From: Beroe ovata
Taxonomy: Eukaryota; Ctenophora; Nuda; Beroida; Beroidae
Reading direction: 5' to 3'
DNA length: 19,851 bases
Assembly (NCBI GenBank): GCA_946803715.1
Contig: CAMPET010000004.1
Location: 876,899 to 896,749, forward strand
Shown here one piece after another: positions 1 through 9,687 of this stretch. Under the pieces are notes generated by a model. That model was not told where the DNA came from. It ran no database searches and worked only from the letters and a program-made list of their open reading frames with translations. The position numbers were made by a program, and so were the translations under genes. Each line of letters begins with the position of its first letter. Position 1 is the stretch's first letter.

Positions 1-180
1 GTTGTACTAGGATTCTGTACACAAATTTGAGAATTTTAGGCTCAAAGTTTCTTAGTTTCTTAATTGTAAATCAACAGAGTTTCTTAATTTTTCCAGGATC
101 CTAGGCTAAGTTTCTTAAATTTTCAGAAATCCTAGGCTCAGTTTCTTATAGAGAGTTTCTTATAGAAAAAACTGAGTGTA
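1..180. repeat. Degenerate minisatellite in a kindlin intron
   Basis: The octamer GTTTCTTA or a close variant recurs about seven times, with CCTAGGCT between several units. It lies downstream of exon 6, inside kindlin intron 6. No kindlin exon was found between 1 and 732, so the next exon (which should encode the RFKYYSFFDL-type stretch) lies beyond the window. Confidence 0.6.
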
Positions 181-732
181 CTTGACCATACCACAATAAC
201 AATATTATAGATGTTGCCTCTTACAACACAGATTGCATGACATTCATTCCCTAATGTAATCGGTATCTGGCATTATCAACGCATACACGATATCTAGAAA
301 CATCGAACACGCTATGTTCTTGGTCTCCGAGCAATGGGTGTGATATCTCCAAATACTGTGATTGGGACTTGGGTTTCGTGGTCATAATAAACTAATGTTT
401 GGTTTTGCTTTTGAGAATTGAGATGTTCTATGATGCAGCACATAGGTTTCCAGAAATTGTTTTGGAGAACCTAAATAGCATTTTACCAGCATACAGACAC
501 ATTGTGTTTGTCTCTTGTAGGTAGCATAGAGCAAGAAACAGTGATAAAGTCTACAGAAAACAAAAGATCGAAACTCGTGCAGTAGACAGAAATAACCGAT
601 TGCTGACCTATTGTAACCTACTGTAAACATGTTGGAATTGCAATTCGTCGGTAAACTACTGTTGACCATTCAGTAACCTTTTGTAACCTACTATTGTAAC
701 CTATTACCTATTGGAAAGCCCAAACTATATAC

Positions 733-3700
733 CTGTTCCATGAGGGATTTGCTGCTATCAAGCCACCCGGCGTTCATCATCGCTCTCTCATCCATAGTCT
801 TGCCCTCCTTGATGTCAATATGATCAATCTCATCAGGTGTCAGCTGGGTGACATTTGCCAGAGACCCGTGGGGGGAGAGAGTATCACCTGAAACAGGTGC
901 TAGTGAGACAGTTACACCCTAACATGTGAGACTGGGGTTGTGAATCTATAGAAAAGTCAGAGAAGAGTAGTCTCCTGTCTCGAATATCAAGAGACGAGAT
1001 TCAATCATAAAACAGTTGAACTTATCCGCTCACTTGTCAAACCACTTGTCACCTATTTACCTGTCACCGTACCCCCGAACATTCACATACTATTTCTCTG
1101 ACTTACCACTTACCGCGCTTCTCTGGACTCTGGCCTAGGGGGGACTTACCATTCACGTTGTTAGACGACACTCCTCCCGAAGATGCTTCCTTCTTCGACT
1201 TGGACTTGTTCTGCTTCCGAACTCTGAATGTCCGTCTTGCGGTCACATTACGAGCATCTTTCAGGTCCTCTTCCTTCGCACACCTGAACGAGACACCAGT
1301 GTAATATTAGTGAGACACTTGTGTGATATTAGACACCAGTGAGACACCTCACAACTGTGTGATATAAGACATCAATGAGACACCAGTGGGACAAATGTTA
1401 GACACATGATGGAGTTATATTGGAGACCAGAGAACAACGGGTTGTTATTGGCTTAAACTGAGTTAGTACTTGGTAATTCATTCCTTGGTAATATGCGGGT
1501 GAGTTACAGTATACGTGCGCCTGATATCACAATTATTCCAGAAGGCGTCGATAAGCCGTTAGTGACAGCCTATCGACACCTGCCTGTCGTTGCGAGTATA
1601 AGGCAGCATTGTATATTAGGAAAATGTTACTCGAACATTGAAGCTGAGTAGTATGAATAATGCATATCCCATTAATAAGGGGTCATACTGTGGCCTACAT
1701 GTCTACATTTCCGATTATAACAAAGAAGAAATCCTATACAGTTTCTCAGAAGGGCGAGGTTAGGGGTATGATATGTAACTGATACACCATAGGTGTCAAC
1801 TGTCAGTATTCCCTCTGTTTCAAAGACGTAATAATCCATAGAACACGTACGTCGTACGCATCACACCAGTGGTAAGGCATGTTTACGAAACACATGGCTC
1901 ATTATTACGCACCCTTGTTAATGATAAGAAACCGAATAATATACAAACGGGCACTTCAGTCCCATTTTCAGGGCATTGACAACACCTCACTGTTATTCTT
2001 TAGCTCTCCATCTAGTTAAACTCTTGACGCCCATGGCCTGCGTCATCATGACATGTAACTATAGTCTAGAGTACGCCGTGGGGAAGCCAGGCAAATGGCA
2101 CAGGTGTTTGGGAAGATGTATCAGGAGGCAATTGGCAGATGGAAAGAGTTCCGTAATTAGGTCCATCGTGGACTGAAATCATGTCACGACGGAAAGATGA
2201 TTCGAATTTGATGAGAAATTTCCCAGAACGATCTGTATAGTGTATGCAATAAGATTGCCTGCCATTGTCAAGTTATGAGCTTCTTCATTTGCTCGGATCT
2301 TGTGACCAAATCAAATCTCACACACAGTTGCAAGCTCACTCTCTCTTACACATTGGTGCGTATAATAATGGTCTATTGTTGTGAGACGAGGCCGGCTATA
2401 ATTTCATGAGAACTCATCAAAATCACAACACTCTCTCTTTTATTCAGGATAATAATCATATGATCTGAATTTTACTGCCTTAACATACAATCTCGATATA
2501 TTATCGAGATAGATTAAACGTTTATAATTCATTGAATAACTTACTCAATGACATGTGACAGGAGATGATCTATTACATATGATCTAATTGTTGTTACACA
2601 AAACTGTCAACATCATAACGAATTGGGCAGCGTTAACACCGTGAGGGAGTGTCGAGAGTGATAACTGTTGAGGTAATCACGCTTACGTCTGTACAATTAC
2701 ATGGAAACCAGAAAATCGTCATACTATACGATATCATCACCAACTCATGCTTACACTTGGTCTTGAAACTATTTACCTGTGCCTCTAAACATAATTTCCA
2801 CACACCAATACAATTTAATTTGTCGCAATGTATTTCATATTAAACTACTTATTATATCGTATATCATCTTAACATATGCATATATCACTGTCTATTGTTA
2901 GACACTACGTAATATTCTGAAGTAATCTCAATATTATTTTCAATCACACTCTTTGAAATCATACCAGTCGAGAGATTATAAATTGCTGAAAACTCGATAT
3001 GCCCGGTTTTGACTTGAGTACTTAATCACCTTTCACGATTCGACGGTACCTGAATCGGGATATTTTGCACTATAAATCGCAACATGCATCCTTTCCAATA
3101 TCCATGAGGGGAAGGCTATTTCCTCGCAGAAAGTACTTCGAAATGGTACTATAGATAAGGTTTTACACTTCACTGAACTACGGGAGAGGGGGAGGAAGTG
3201 ATAGCACTGAGTACCCCAGTACATAGAGCTGTGAAGTATGTTCTGGGGGCATGTGTAACAGTTGCCGCGAGTGTAGTATATCGCAGCAGACATAAAAGTA
3301 CAACAACTACTAGGTGTGATGACATTTATCGTCAAATGACTGTCTACGATTGGTGGAAGCATGTCATCAGGTTCTCAACTCGCTCTCCCATTGGCTCGTT
3401 TCGCCCTGCTTTATGTACACACAAAGAGAGTCATGTGTATAAACACATTGCCATCCTATACACGCCCTATGAGTGAGCGAGGGTATACCTACATGATACA
3501 AAGCAATATGCCCACAATTTTAGTCCTGGATCTCAATAATCATAAACACAAACTCTCCTTGCAAATAATATGACATCCCCAGTCTTGTCTTAAGCTACAG
3601 TAAATTGAGATTTAAAGACCATTCACCAGACAATATCATATTGCATAGTAGAGCGGGAATTAAAGGAGACTGGTTATGAAAAGCGAAAACTACCGACTAT

Positions 3701-4583
3701 ATACAAGTATTCACAATTCATGGAAATGTTTCGAAGTTGCTGATATCGAAAGTCACAGAATAATTACACATCCTGCCAAAACATCTTTCTCTGGTCAAAT
3801 TAATCATCCATAGTGATGAATCGTAGTTATCAACCTGGAATCATGTTATGATAAACAACCCATCACATGAGATAGTTCGGAGTTCAGTTATTCACTTACC
3901 GAAGGAGGGAAAGTTCCTCAGGGTGTCTGATCCTCAGGTCTCGACAAATTGTACAAACAACAGAGAAAAGTGTGTTGCTGAAATCTGCCTTCTCTAAATC
4001 CAGCTGAGTTCTGTCTGGTAGTTGAACAGAGAGCTTCTTGCTTGTTGTAGTGAAAATGACCTTGTTTCCTATGGTAGAACATTTGATCTATCTCTTGAAA
4101 ATAAGTGAATAAGGCTGAAAATAGTTTAGAAAAGAAGATATACATAAGTAATGATCATTTTTCTTGCCTGCATCTAGACCATAGGTGTTAAGGGTGGCTC
4201 TAGGAGCAATAAGCCAGGTCCTTTTGTCAGTACACCACAAGGCATATTTGGACCAGTTCCTTAGGTTACCTGAAAATGCAACAAATAGCAATAGAATATT
4301 CTAACTAATAACAGGATAATTAGCAATGAGTGTTCACCAATTAGGAGCTGTTATCACAACCTACCTAAGAGCTCAACAAGTTTAAGTGTGACTTCTGATA
4401 CTGTTGATTCACCAGACACAGTGAGTGTTTTTGAAACACTAGCATCAGGAACTTGGACTCTTAATGCCCATTGATGCATTCTGCAAGGGGTATAGATTGT
4501 AAATTGTAATCATTGAGGAACTTGATTTCCAAAATCTTCAAAATCACTTGGTCAACTTACTCTGGTTTAGTGTAATGAAGCAT
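733..4583 (-). CDS. FERMT: Kindlin (fermitin), N-terminal six coding exons; gene continues past the left edge
   Basis: Kindlin is a cytoplasmic FERM adaptor that binds integrin beta tails with talin and activates integrins at cell-matrix adhesions. Exons, in transcript order on the minus strand: 4583-4561, 4480-4365, 4269-4168, 4068-3900, 1283-1150 and 887-733. They sum to 699 nt (233 residues) and every junction keeps phase. Residues 9-100 match the F0 domain (NWSKYALW, KRTWL, TLNTYGLDA). HPEELSLL at 129-136 matches the start of F1. Residues 138-182 are a basic F1 loop (RVRKQNKSKSKKE), and GWLDSSKSLMEQ at 222-233 is a kindlin hallmark after that loop. The start is the first ATG before a consensus gtaagt donor and gives a normal-looking N-terminus. 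The loop seems shorter than I recall in vertebrates. Intron 3 is best read with a GC donor. Identification comes from recalled family sequence and is firm; exon edges rest on splice signals. Confidence 0.93.
1284..3899 (-). other. Kindlin intron 4 (2.6 kb)
   Basis: This is a long AT-rich intron flanked by a gtaagt donor (3899) and a ttcag acceptor (1284-1288) on the minus strand. Phase 2 passes cleanly across it. I found no further exon on either strand. It holds a degenerate GAGACACCAGTG-type repeat at about 1290-1400 and a small palindrome (arms 2490-2498 and 2502-2510). Open frames here are short and do not look coding. Confidence 0.6.
1290..1402. repeat. Degenerate minisatellite, GTGATATTAGACACCAGTGAGACAC-like
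   Basis: The motifs GACACCAGTG, GTGTGATAT and GAGACAC recur irregularly four or five times. They start just upstream (in minus-strand terms) of kindlin exon 5. Confidence 0.5.
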
Positions 4584-4824
4584 CCTCACACTCACACTTC
4601 ACTGCTCACACTCACTACACAGTACACAGTGCACACCTAAAGTTCAGAATAATCTCAAGTGAATAATCTAAAGTGAATGATTTGGTGAGATGTTCATATA
4701 AGAACTCGTAAAACAGTTGATAGAGTTCGATTACAAACTGTCATCATTGATTAGAGTTTGTAATGACGACAAAGACGACTTGCTTGAAGCCAATTATCAA
4801 ATCAAAACCTAAAGATTGGAGTGA
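4584..4824. other. 5' flank of kindlin
   Basis: This stretch lies between the kindlin start codon and the first copy of the 1.8-kb repeat. It begins with a CTCACACT/CACTACAC-rich stretch (4587-4637). I saw no clear TATA box or other promoter element. Confidence 0.4.
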
Positions 4825-6620
4825 TGTACATCAAACAGGGTTTGAAATTTATGGTTAGGTTATCAAAAAATCATAATCCATTATCCAGGATGATACCAAG
4901 ATCAATGATACATCACTACCACAAACAGTATATCATTATAGCGTGTATGTCAGGTCATACCAAAACTGGCCACCAGGTTTCACCCACAAGACAAGAATTC
5001 CATTATTTGACTTTCTAGATCTTTCTAATAAAATCAGCTGGCAAGCTGTGAATGCACCATTACCTGCATTCATGATTTTAAATTACGTCCAGGGATCTCT
5101 CCCTAACCTGTACCCTCGCTGACACGATTTTACCCTGGGCGCAATCTTGATTTCGGGTCGGCAAAGATAGGGACAAACCCAACAAATATTGCCTGGCTAC
5201 GCTGTGCCCTGCTGTCGCAAGAATGATATTTGTTGGCAAGCATTTGAGAACAGATAAACGTCCAGCATTCCGGCAACCAGGCTGCGCACCATACCATGAC
5301 ACATCTGATTTTGATGCTCATGCTGCAGTGCTGCATTGTATAATGTATGGCACACAGTATGCATGTGCGCATTCAACATTCATGAAAATTTTTATCATAT
5401 ACCGAGATTTCATCTGACATCTGTTTTATTTGAAACTGTTTCGGTCTCCAATGAAGACGCGCGCGCGAGAAACATGAAGAGGTCGGACAAAATCTGATCT
5501 GACAATGTCGATGATTGTCGATAATTGTCGATGATATAAAATTATAATCCGAGGTCTTTAGCTTTATAGACCCTGAATTAAGCGCACTTTCGCGCGCGCC
5601 GCTTACGCTAACCGCACTTGAAGTTGACACAGCAAGGCCTCACAAAGCCCAGCAACATCAATGAATTTAATATCGTAAAATTTTTTTCTACCTTGATCGC
5701 GTCGTTGAATGACAATTTTTTACATTTTAGCTTTTTGCCGGATATTATATATCTGTCCACTGTTTCTTGCGCGCGCCGGTGCGCAAGAAACAGTGGACAG
5801 ATAAATAACACCCGGCAATCAGCTTTGGTTGGCTGTCGATGTTGCAGTTAGTTGTCGATCGCGATGACGCGATCGATGATACACCCTGTCGAGAATTTCG
5901 TTGCGCGCGCGCGCAAGCTTATTCTTCGCGGCTTGCATCAGCGGTCTGGCATCGCCCGACAACTGTCGATGATAGCCTCTGTCGAGAATTTCATTGCGCG
6001 CGCCCCCGCGCCGCAAATTATTCTCTCTGGCGCTCGCGCTCGCCGCTTTGCGGCTCGCCTCAGCTGGGCCTAGCATCGCCAGGCAAAGCTTTGGCAGAAC
6101 TATTACAATGGCGGACGGAGTCACAATTGCGCGGCGCCGACTAGGGAAAAACGTTAGAACATAAAACAATGAATGATGAAAAACAAAAATTGTGTCTTAA
6201 TTGATAGTATATCACTGATCATGGTCAGTTCGATCAGTATCAGATTCGCGTCGTGGTTTAAATTGAGACACAGTGATCTCCATAGCATAGTAGCAATGGA
6301 TTTTGTTTCAGTGAATTTTGTTTCATATTTGCCTCCACGTGCTCTTATCACTCTCTAAGATTTTGGAGTAAGACAGATTTTCCCTTGAAGTTATACAAAT
6401 TGTCTGGTGATTGAGTACAGAAATGAAGAAAGGCCTTGTGCAGCCTCTGCTTTCAGAATTGAATTGTCAAAAAATATAAAACTTGAGTGAATGAAGAGAA
6501 AATTTAGGTCTTGGATTTAATATTTATGATACCCATGTATCACTCAATTGATTACATTCATTAGAAAATTACTGCTTGTCACAATGTTGACCTGAAATCA
6601 CTCAATTATTTTACTTTTTG
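4825..6620. repeat. 1.8-kb non-coding duplicated segment, copy 1
   Basis: Copy 1 begins at TACATCAAACAGGGTTTG and ends near TTATTTTACTTT. It aligns with 6827-8640 over most of its length with many substitutions and indels. It has no credible ORF. The 5' third is AT-rich. About 5390-6150 is rich in GCGCGC runs and GTCGATGAT/GTCGAGAATTTC motifs, typical of decayed non-autonomous transposons. Copy 1 lacks both 100-bp elements found in copy 2 and has its own large hairpin. It may be the allele of copy 2 rather than a true duplication. Confidence 0.75.
5729..5824. repeat. Large hairpin with GC-rich loop
   Basis: Arms 5751-5772 and 5781-5802 are perfect 22-bp inverted repeats around an 8-bp GCGCCGGT spacer. 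Imperfect pairing (GCCGG, AGCT) extends the structure out to 5729 and 5824. It sits in the GC-rich part of repeat copy 1 and has no counterpart in copy 2, so it looks like an insertion or the terminal repeats of a very short element. Confidence 0.85.
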
Positions 6621-6733
6621 AGAGGACATTTATTTTTTAAAACCATCTTTTCTGGGGTGCTTCAGATGATTGAACATTGTAGACAGTGATACAAATTCAA
6701 TTGAATCAAACCCACACACTTTTTCACCACAAA

Positions 6734-6734
6734 N
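6734..6734. other. Single N, probable contig join
   Basis: One ambiguous base lies between the two 1.8-kb copies. The three other Ns (8921, 9687, 12595) bound obviously doubled sequence, which suggests each N marks a join rather than a miscalled base. Confidence 0.6.
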
Positions 6735-6826
6735 CAACATAGAAGCGTCTTTCTATAGAACAAAAAAAATGTATATTATGTTCATTGATATTGTGCTGTA
6801 AAAATATAATTCAATTCAATTCAATA
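6735..6826. other. Short unmatched segment between N and repeat copy 2
   Basis: This is about 90 bp with a short AATTC tandem (ATTCAATTCAATTCAAT). It has no counterpart upstream of copy 1, which weighs slightly against a simple allelic overlap at this join. Confidence 0.4.
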
Positions 6827-7053
6827 TACATCAAATAGGGTTTGAAATTTATGGTTATGTTATCAAAAAATCATTATCCAGGATAATACCATGATCAATG
6901 ATTCATCACTACCACGAACAGTATATCATTATAGCATGTATGTCATGTCATACCAAAACTGGCCATCAGGTTTCACCCACAAGACAAGATGAGAATTCCA
7001 TTATTTCTAATAAAATCAGCTGGCAAGCTGTGAATGCACCATTACCTGCATTA

Positions 7054-7256
7054 ACGATTTTTTATTACATCTTGAGATCTCTCCCTACCCTAGTACCCTG
7101 TAACCTTGCTGGTAGGATTCTACCCTGGGCGGAATCTTGATTTCGGGTCACCAAACGATTTTATATTACATCTTGGGATCTCTCCCTACCCTAGTACCCT
7201 GTACCCTTGCTGGTAGGATTTTACCCTGGGCGGAATCTTGATTTCGGGTCACCAAA
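7054..7256. repeat. Tandem duplication, two units of about 101 bp
   Basis: Two near-identical units start with ACGATTTT at 7054 and 7155 and end with TTTCGGGTCACCAAA. Repeat copy 1 has only one related unit (about 5074-5165). The unit contains CTTGCTGGTAGGATTTTACCC, which resembles the internal part of the nearby 100-bp elements in reverse orientation, so it is probably an older, decayed relative. Confidence 0.8.
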
Positions 7257-7388
7257 GGTAGGGAAAAACCCTACAAATATTGCTGCAGCTGTGGCAAGAA
7301 AGATATTTGATGGCGAGCGCTTGAGAACAGATAAACATCGAGCATTCCGGCAACCAGGCCACACACCATGTCACATCTGATTTCAATG

Positions 7389-7488
7389 TTGTAGGATTAT
7401 ACCCTACCGACGGTGCGCACGATTTTCAATCCGCCAGCCCTTGCCAGGGATAAAATCCCGCCAGCAAGGATAGGGTGAAATCCTACGA
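7389..7488. mobile_element. 100-bp MITE with 9-bp target-site duplication
   Basis: The ends are TTGTAGGATT...ATCCTACGA and form terminal inverted repeats of about 20 bp (TTGTAGGATTNTACCCTA). The element is flanked by a perfect 9-bp direct repeat, ATTTCAATG (7380-7388 and 7489-7497). The corresponding site in repeat copy 1 (about 5310) has one ATTTTGATG and no insertion. A 9-bp duplication would fit a Mutator-like family, but there is no transposase here to confirm it. Confidence 0.88.
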
Positions 7489-7792
7489 ATTTCAATGCTC
7501 ATGCTGCAGTGCTGCATTGCATGGAGCACAGTATGCATATGCATGTTTGAAATTTTGAAAAAAATTCGGAAAATTTTTATCATATACTGAGATATCATCT
7601 GACATCAGTTTTATTTCAAACTGTGCTGCTTCGGCCTTCGATGAAGGCGCGCGCGCAAGAAACAGAGGTCAGATAAAAACTGACAATGTCGATGATAGTT
7701 CCTGTATTGTCGCGTCGAATTGAGTACACTTTCGCGCGCGCCAGTGCGCCACTTATAACCGCGCTAGTCGCTTACGCTATCAGCTATTAATG

Positions 7793-7894
7793 TTGTAGGA
7801 TTTTACCCTACCGTCGGTGCGCGCGATTTTCAATCCGCCCCGATATCTGCCAGGGATAAAATCCCGCCAGCAAGGGTAGGGTGAAATCCTACAA
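7793..7894. mobile_element. 102-bp MITE, second copy of the same family, with 9-bp target-site duplication
   Basis: The ends are TTGTAGGATTTTACCC...GGGTGAAATCCTACAA, flanked by a perfect 9-bp repeat CTATTAATG (7784-7792 and 7895-7903). The internal sequence is close to the 7389-7488 element (CGGTGCGC, GATTTTCAATCCGCC, CAGGGATAAAATCCCGCCAGCAAGG). It is absent from the matching place in repeat copy 1. Confidence 0.9.
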
Positions 7895-8640
7895 CTATTA
7901 ATGAATGTCGTGGAATTTTTTGTCTGACGATGCTAATTGCTAAACCGCTGATGCAAGCCGCGTCTGAGAATAAGTCTGCGCCGCGCGCGCGCAAAACGAA
8001 ATTCTCGACAGAGTCTATCATCAATCGACAAGGAATTTTTTTCTACAGCTTCGTTGGCGGAATTTTATTTTTAGCAGAATTTTTACAATTGCGGGCGGAA
8101 TCACAATTGCGCGGCGCCGACGGTAGAAAAAAACGCTAGAACAGTAGAACAATGATCACAAAAAAATATGTTTCAATGGATGGATAGTGATCACAAATCA
8201 TGATTGATCAGTGATCATGGATCAGTATCAGATGTGCGGCGTGGTCAAAATTTAGACACAATTGAAACACAGTGATGAGTGATCTCCATAGCATAGTAGC
8301 AATGAATATTGTTTCATGTTTGCCTGCATGTGCTATTATCACTCTATAAGATTTTGGATCGAGTAAGTCATTATTTTAAAGTAAAAACAGATTTTTCCGT
8401 TGAAGTTATACAAATTGTCTGGTGAATGAGTACAGAAATGAAAAAAGGTCTTGTGCAGCCTCTGCTTTCAGAATTGAATTAAGCTTAGCATCAGAATATT
8501 GATAACACTTGAGTGAATGAAGAGAAAATTTAGGTCTTGGATTTATGATACCCATGTATCAGTCAATTGAGCACATTCATTGGGAAATTACTGCTTGTCA
8601 CAATGTTGACCTAATCTCACTTGATTATTTTACTTTATTG

Positions 8641-8921
8641 AAAGCATCTCAGTACAGTTTAGCAGATTTATGTTTTGAAAGGTCATTTTGGTGTGTGAAA
8701 GAGGGATCTTTTGGTAACTTTGATGATAAATAGGACGAGTAGTGTTGTTACGAACATTTTACTGTAGCAATAAAACGAAGCGTTGATCTGTTGTAATATT
8801 TCAATTCATCTATCATGAATCATAATCATACATCTGAAGATATTGGTTTAATAGCAAGCTGATAATTAATCACCCGTGTCAATATACAATGTACAATATT
8901 CTACCTACGTACTAATTACAN
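8641..8921. other. Sequence upstream of PIH1D1, ends at N
   Basis: This is AT-rich sequence with no recognisable PIH1D1 N-terminal exon (the family's VFINIC-type motif was not found). The N at 8921 directly abuts a PIH1D1 exon, so the missing 5' exons are probably in the gap or lost at the join. Confidence 0.5.
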
Positions 8922-9686
8922 GGCAGCAGATTACAGGATACCAATGAGTATAGGAGAAACAGCCCATGCTGAGGTTAGACCAAATAGGTAATTGAATAAG
9001 AAAATCATGCTACGCTTGAAATTTGAACAAGGTTTTGATTTCTTCTTGGAGTTATAACGCACCTGGACTAAAAAAAGTCCGACCAAAAACCGATAAAAGC
9101 ATGCTTAGACAATGAGGCAGTCTGGAGGAAGTTCGACCCTAAAAAGCGGACATCCGCTTTTCCATCAAAAAAGGATACATTGATCAAAAAATGGACGTCC
9201 GCTTTTTAAAGCGGACATCATCTCAAAAAAGTGGAGGCCCGCTCTTTTGAAATTCAGTCTGCTTTTGAATTCCTGCTTGTTACGTCATTCGATGAAAAAG
9301 AACCACCCTGATCCATCTATCTTATTTGTTATGACTCTCCAATAACAGCAGTCTTCTTTCCACACGGACATCCACCAATAATTCTGCCGGGTTATCATGA
9401 CGTCTTGTATTCGTGACAATAACACGAATAAGTTTGGTTTTATGTACTGTCACCCTCCAAAAAGCGGACGTCCGCTTTTTTTGGGTCGAACATCCTCCAG
9501 ACTGCCGACAATGAAAGTACACTATTTCATCTGAAATGCGCGTTGCAATTGAATGCTGAAGTGCGTGTATTTTTCAGTCCATCCGTTTTCGGTCCACATG
9601 TATACAACCCAGTAAAGGTTATAACAGTGATTTCAAGTTGATCGTCTTTTCAGGTTGATAAGAAAGGGGTTGGCTGCAGTGTTTAC
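8922..9686 (+). other. PIH1D1: Redundant allelic copy of a PIH1D1 exon, intron and partial exon
   Basis: This segment repeats 9688-10063 almost base for base: exon 8922-8973 (ADYRIPMSIGETAHAE), an intron, and the first 33 nt of the next exon at 9654-9686 (VDKKGVGCSVY). It stops at N 9687, after which the same exon starts again. The difference is a 391-bp transposon in the intron of this copy, plus scattered substitutions. This is best explained as two haplotypes placed in tandem by the assembler, so it should not be annotated as extra exons. A real partial duplication is the alternative. Confidence 0.85.
9116..9506. mobile_element. 391-bp non-autonomous DNA transposon with 8-bp target-site duplication
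   Basis: The terminal inverted repeats start GGCAGTCTGGAGGA and match at 23 of 24 bases. They are flanked by a perfect 8-bp direct repeat GACAATGA (9108-9115 and 9507-9514). The other allele shows the empty site with a single GACAATGA at about 9891-9898. Inside are several short palindromes of the form AAAAGCGGAC/GTCCGCTTTT (near 9144, 9195 and 9457). There is no coding capacity. An 8-bp duplication would fit hAT or P-like families; the superfamily is not determined. Confidence 0.93.
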
Positions 9687-9687
9687 N

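Larger units (their letters stand above)
6827..8640. repeat. 1.8-kb non-coding duplicated segment, copy 2
   Basis: This is the counterpart of 4825-6620. Clear anchors include the TGGCAAGCTGTGAATGCACC stretch, CACAATTGCGCGGCGCCGAC, and CTTGTGCAGCCTCTGCTTTC. It differs by a tandemly doubled 101-bp unit, two 100-102-bp insertions with perfect target duplications, and an internal GC-rich block that is inverted relative to copy 1. No coding capacity was recognised. Confidence 0.75.

Noticed and set aside
382-669. 95-residue open frame on the minus strand within the presumed next kindlin interval
   Set aside because: It has no resemblance to the kindlin sequence that should follow exon 6 and no splice context. 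It is treated as chance.
1290-1402. Possible CRISPR-like spaced repeats
   Set aside because: The repeats are irregular, without constant spacers, in an animal intron. This is a degenerate minisatellite.
3918-4145. 75-residue minus-strand frame overlapping kindlin exon 4
   Set aside because: It is a shadow. The correct frame, offset from it, encodes the kindlin F0/F1 sequence ending HPEELSLLR.
5839-6144. Arg/Ala-rich frames on both strands of the GC-rich block
   Set aside because: The open frames come from GCGCGC runs in decayed repeat sequence, and both strands are open to the same extent.
8545-8733. 62-residue frame just upstream of PIH1D1 as a candidate N-terminal exon
   Set aside because: It lacks the expected PIH1 N-terminal motif, and half of it lies within the 1.8-kb repeat.
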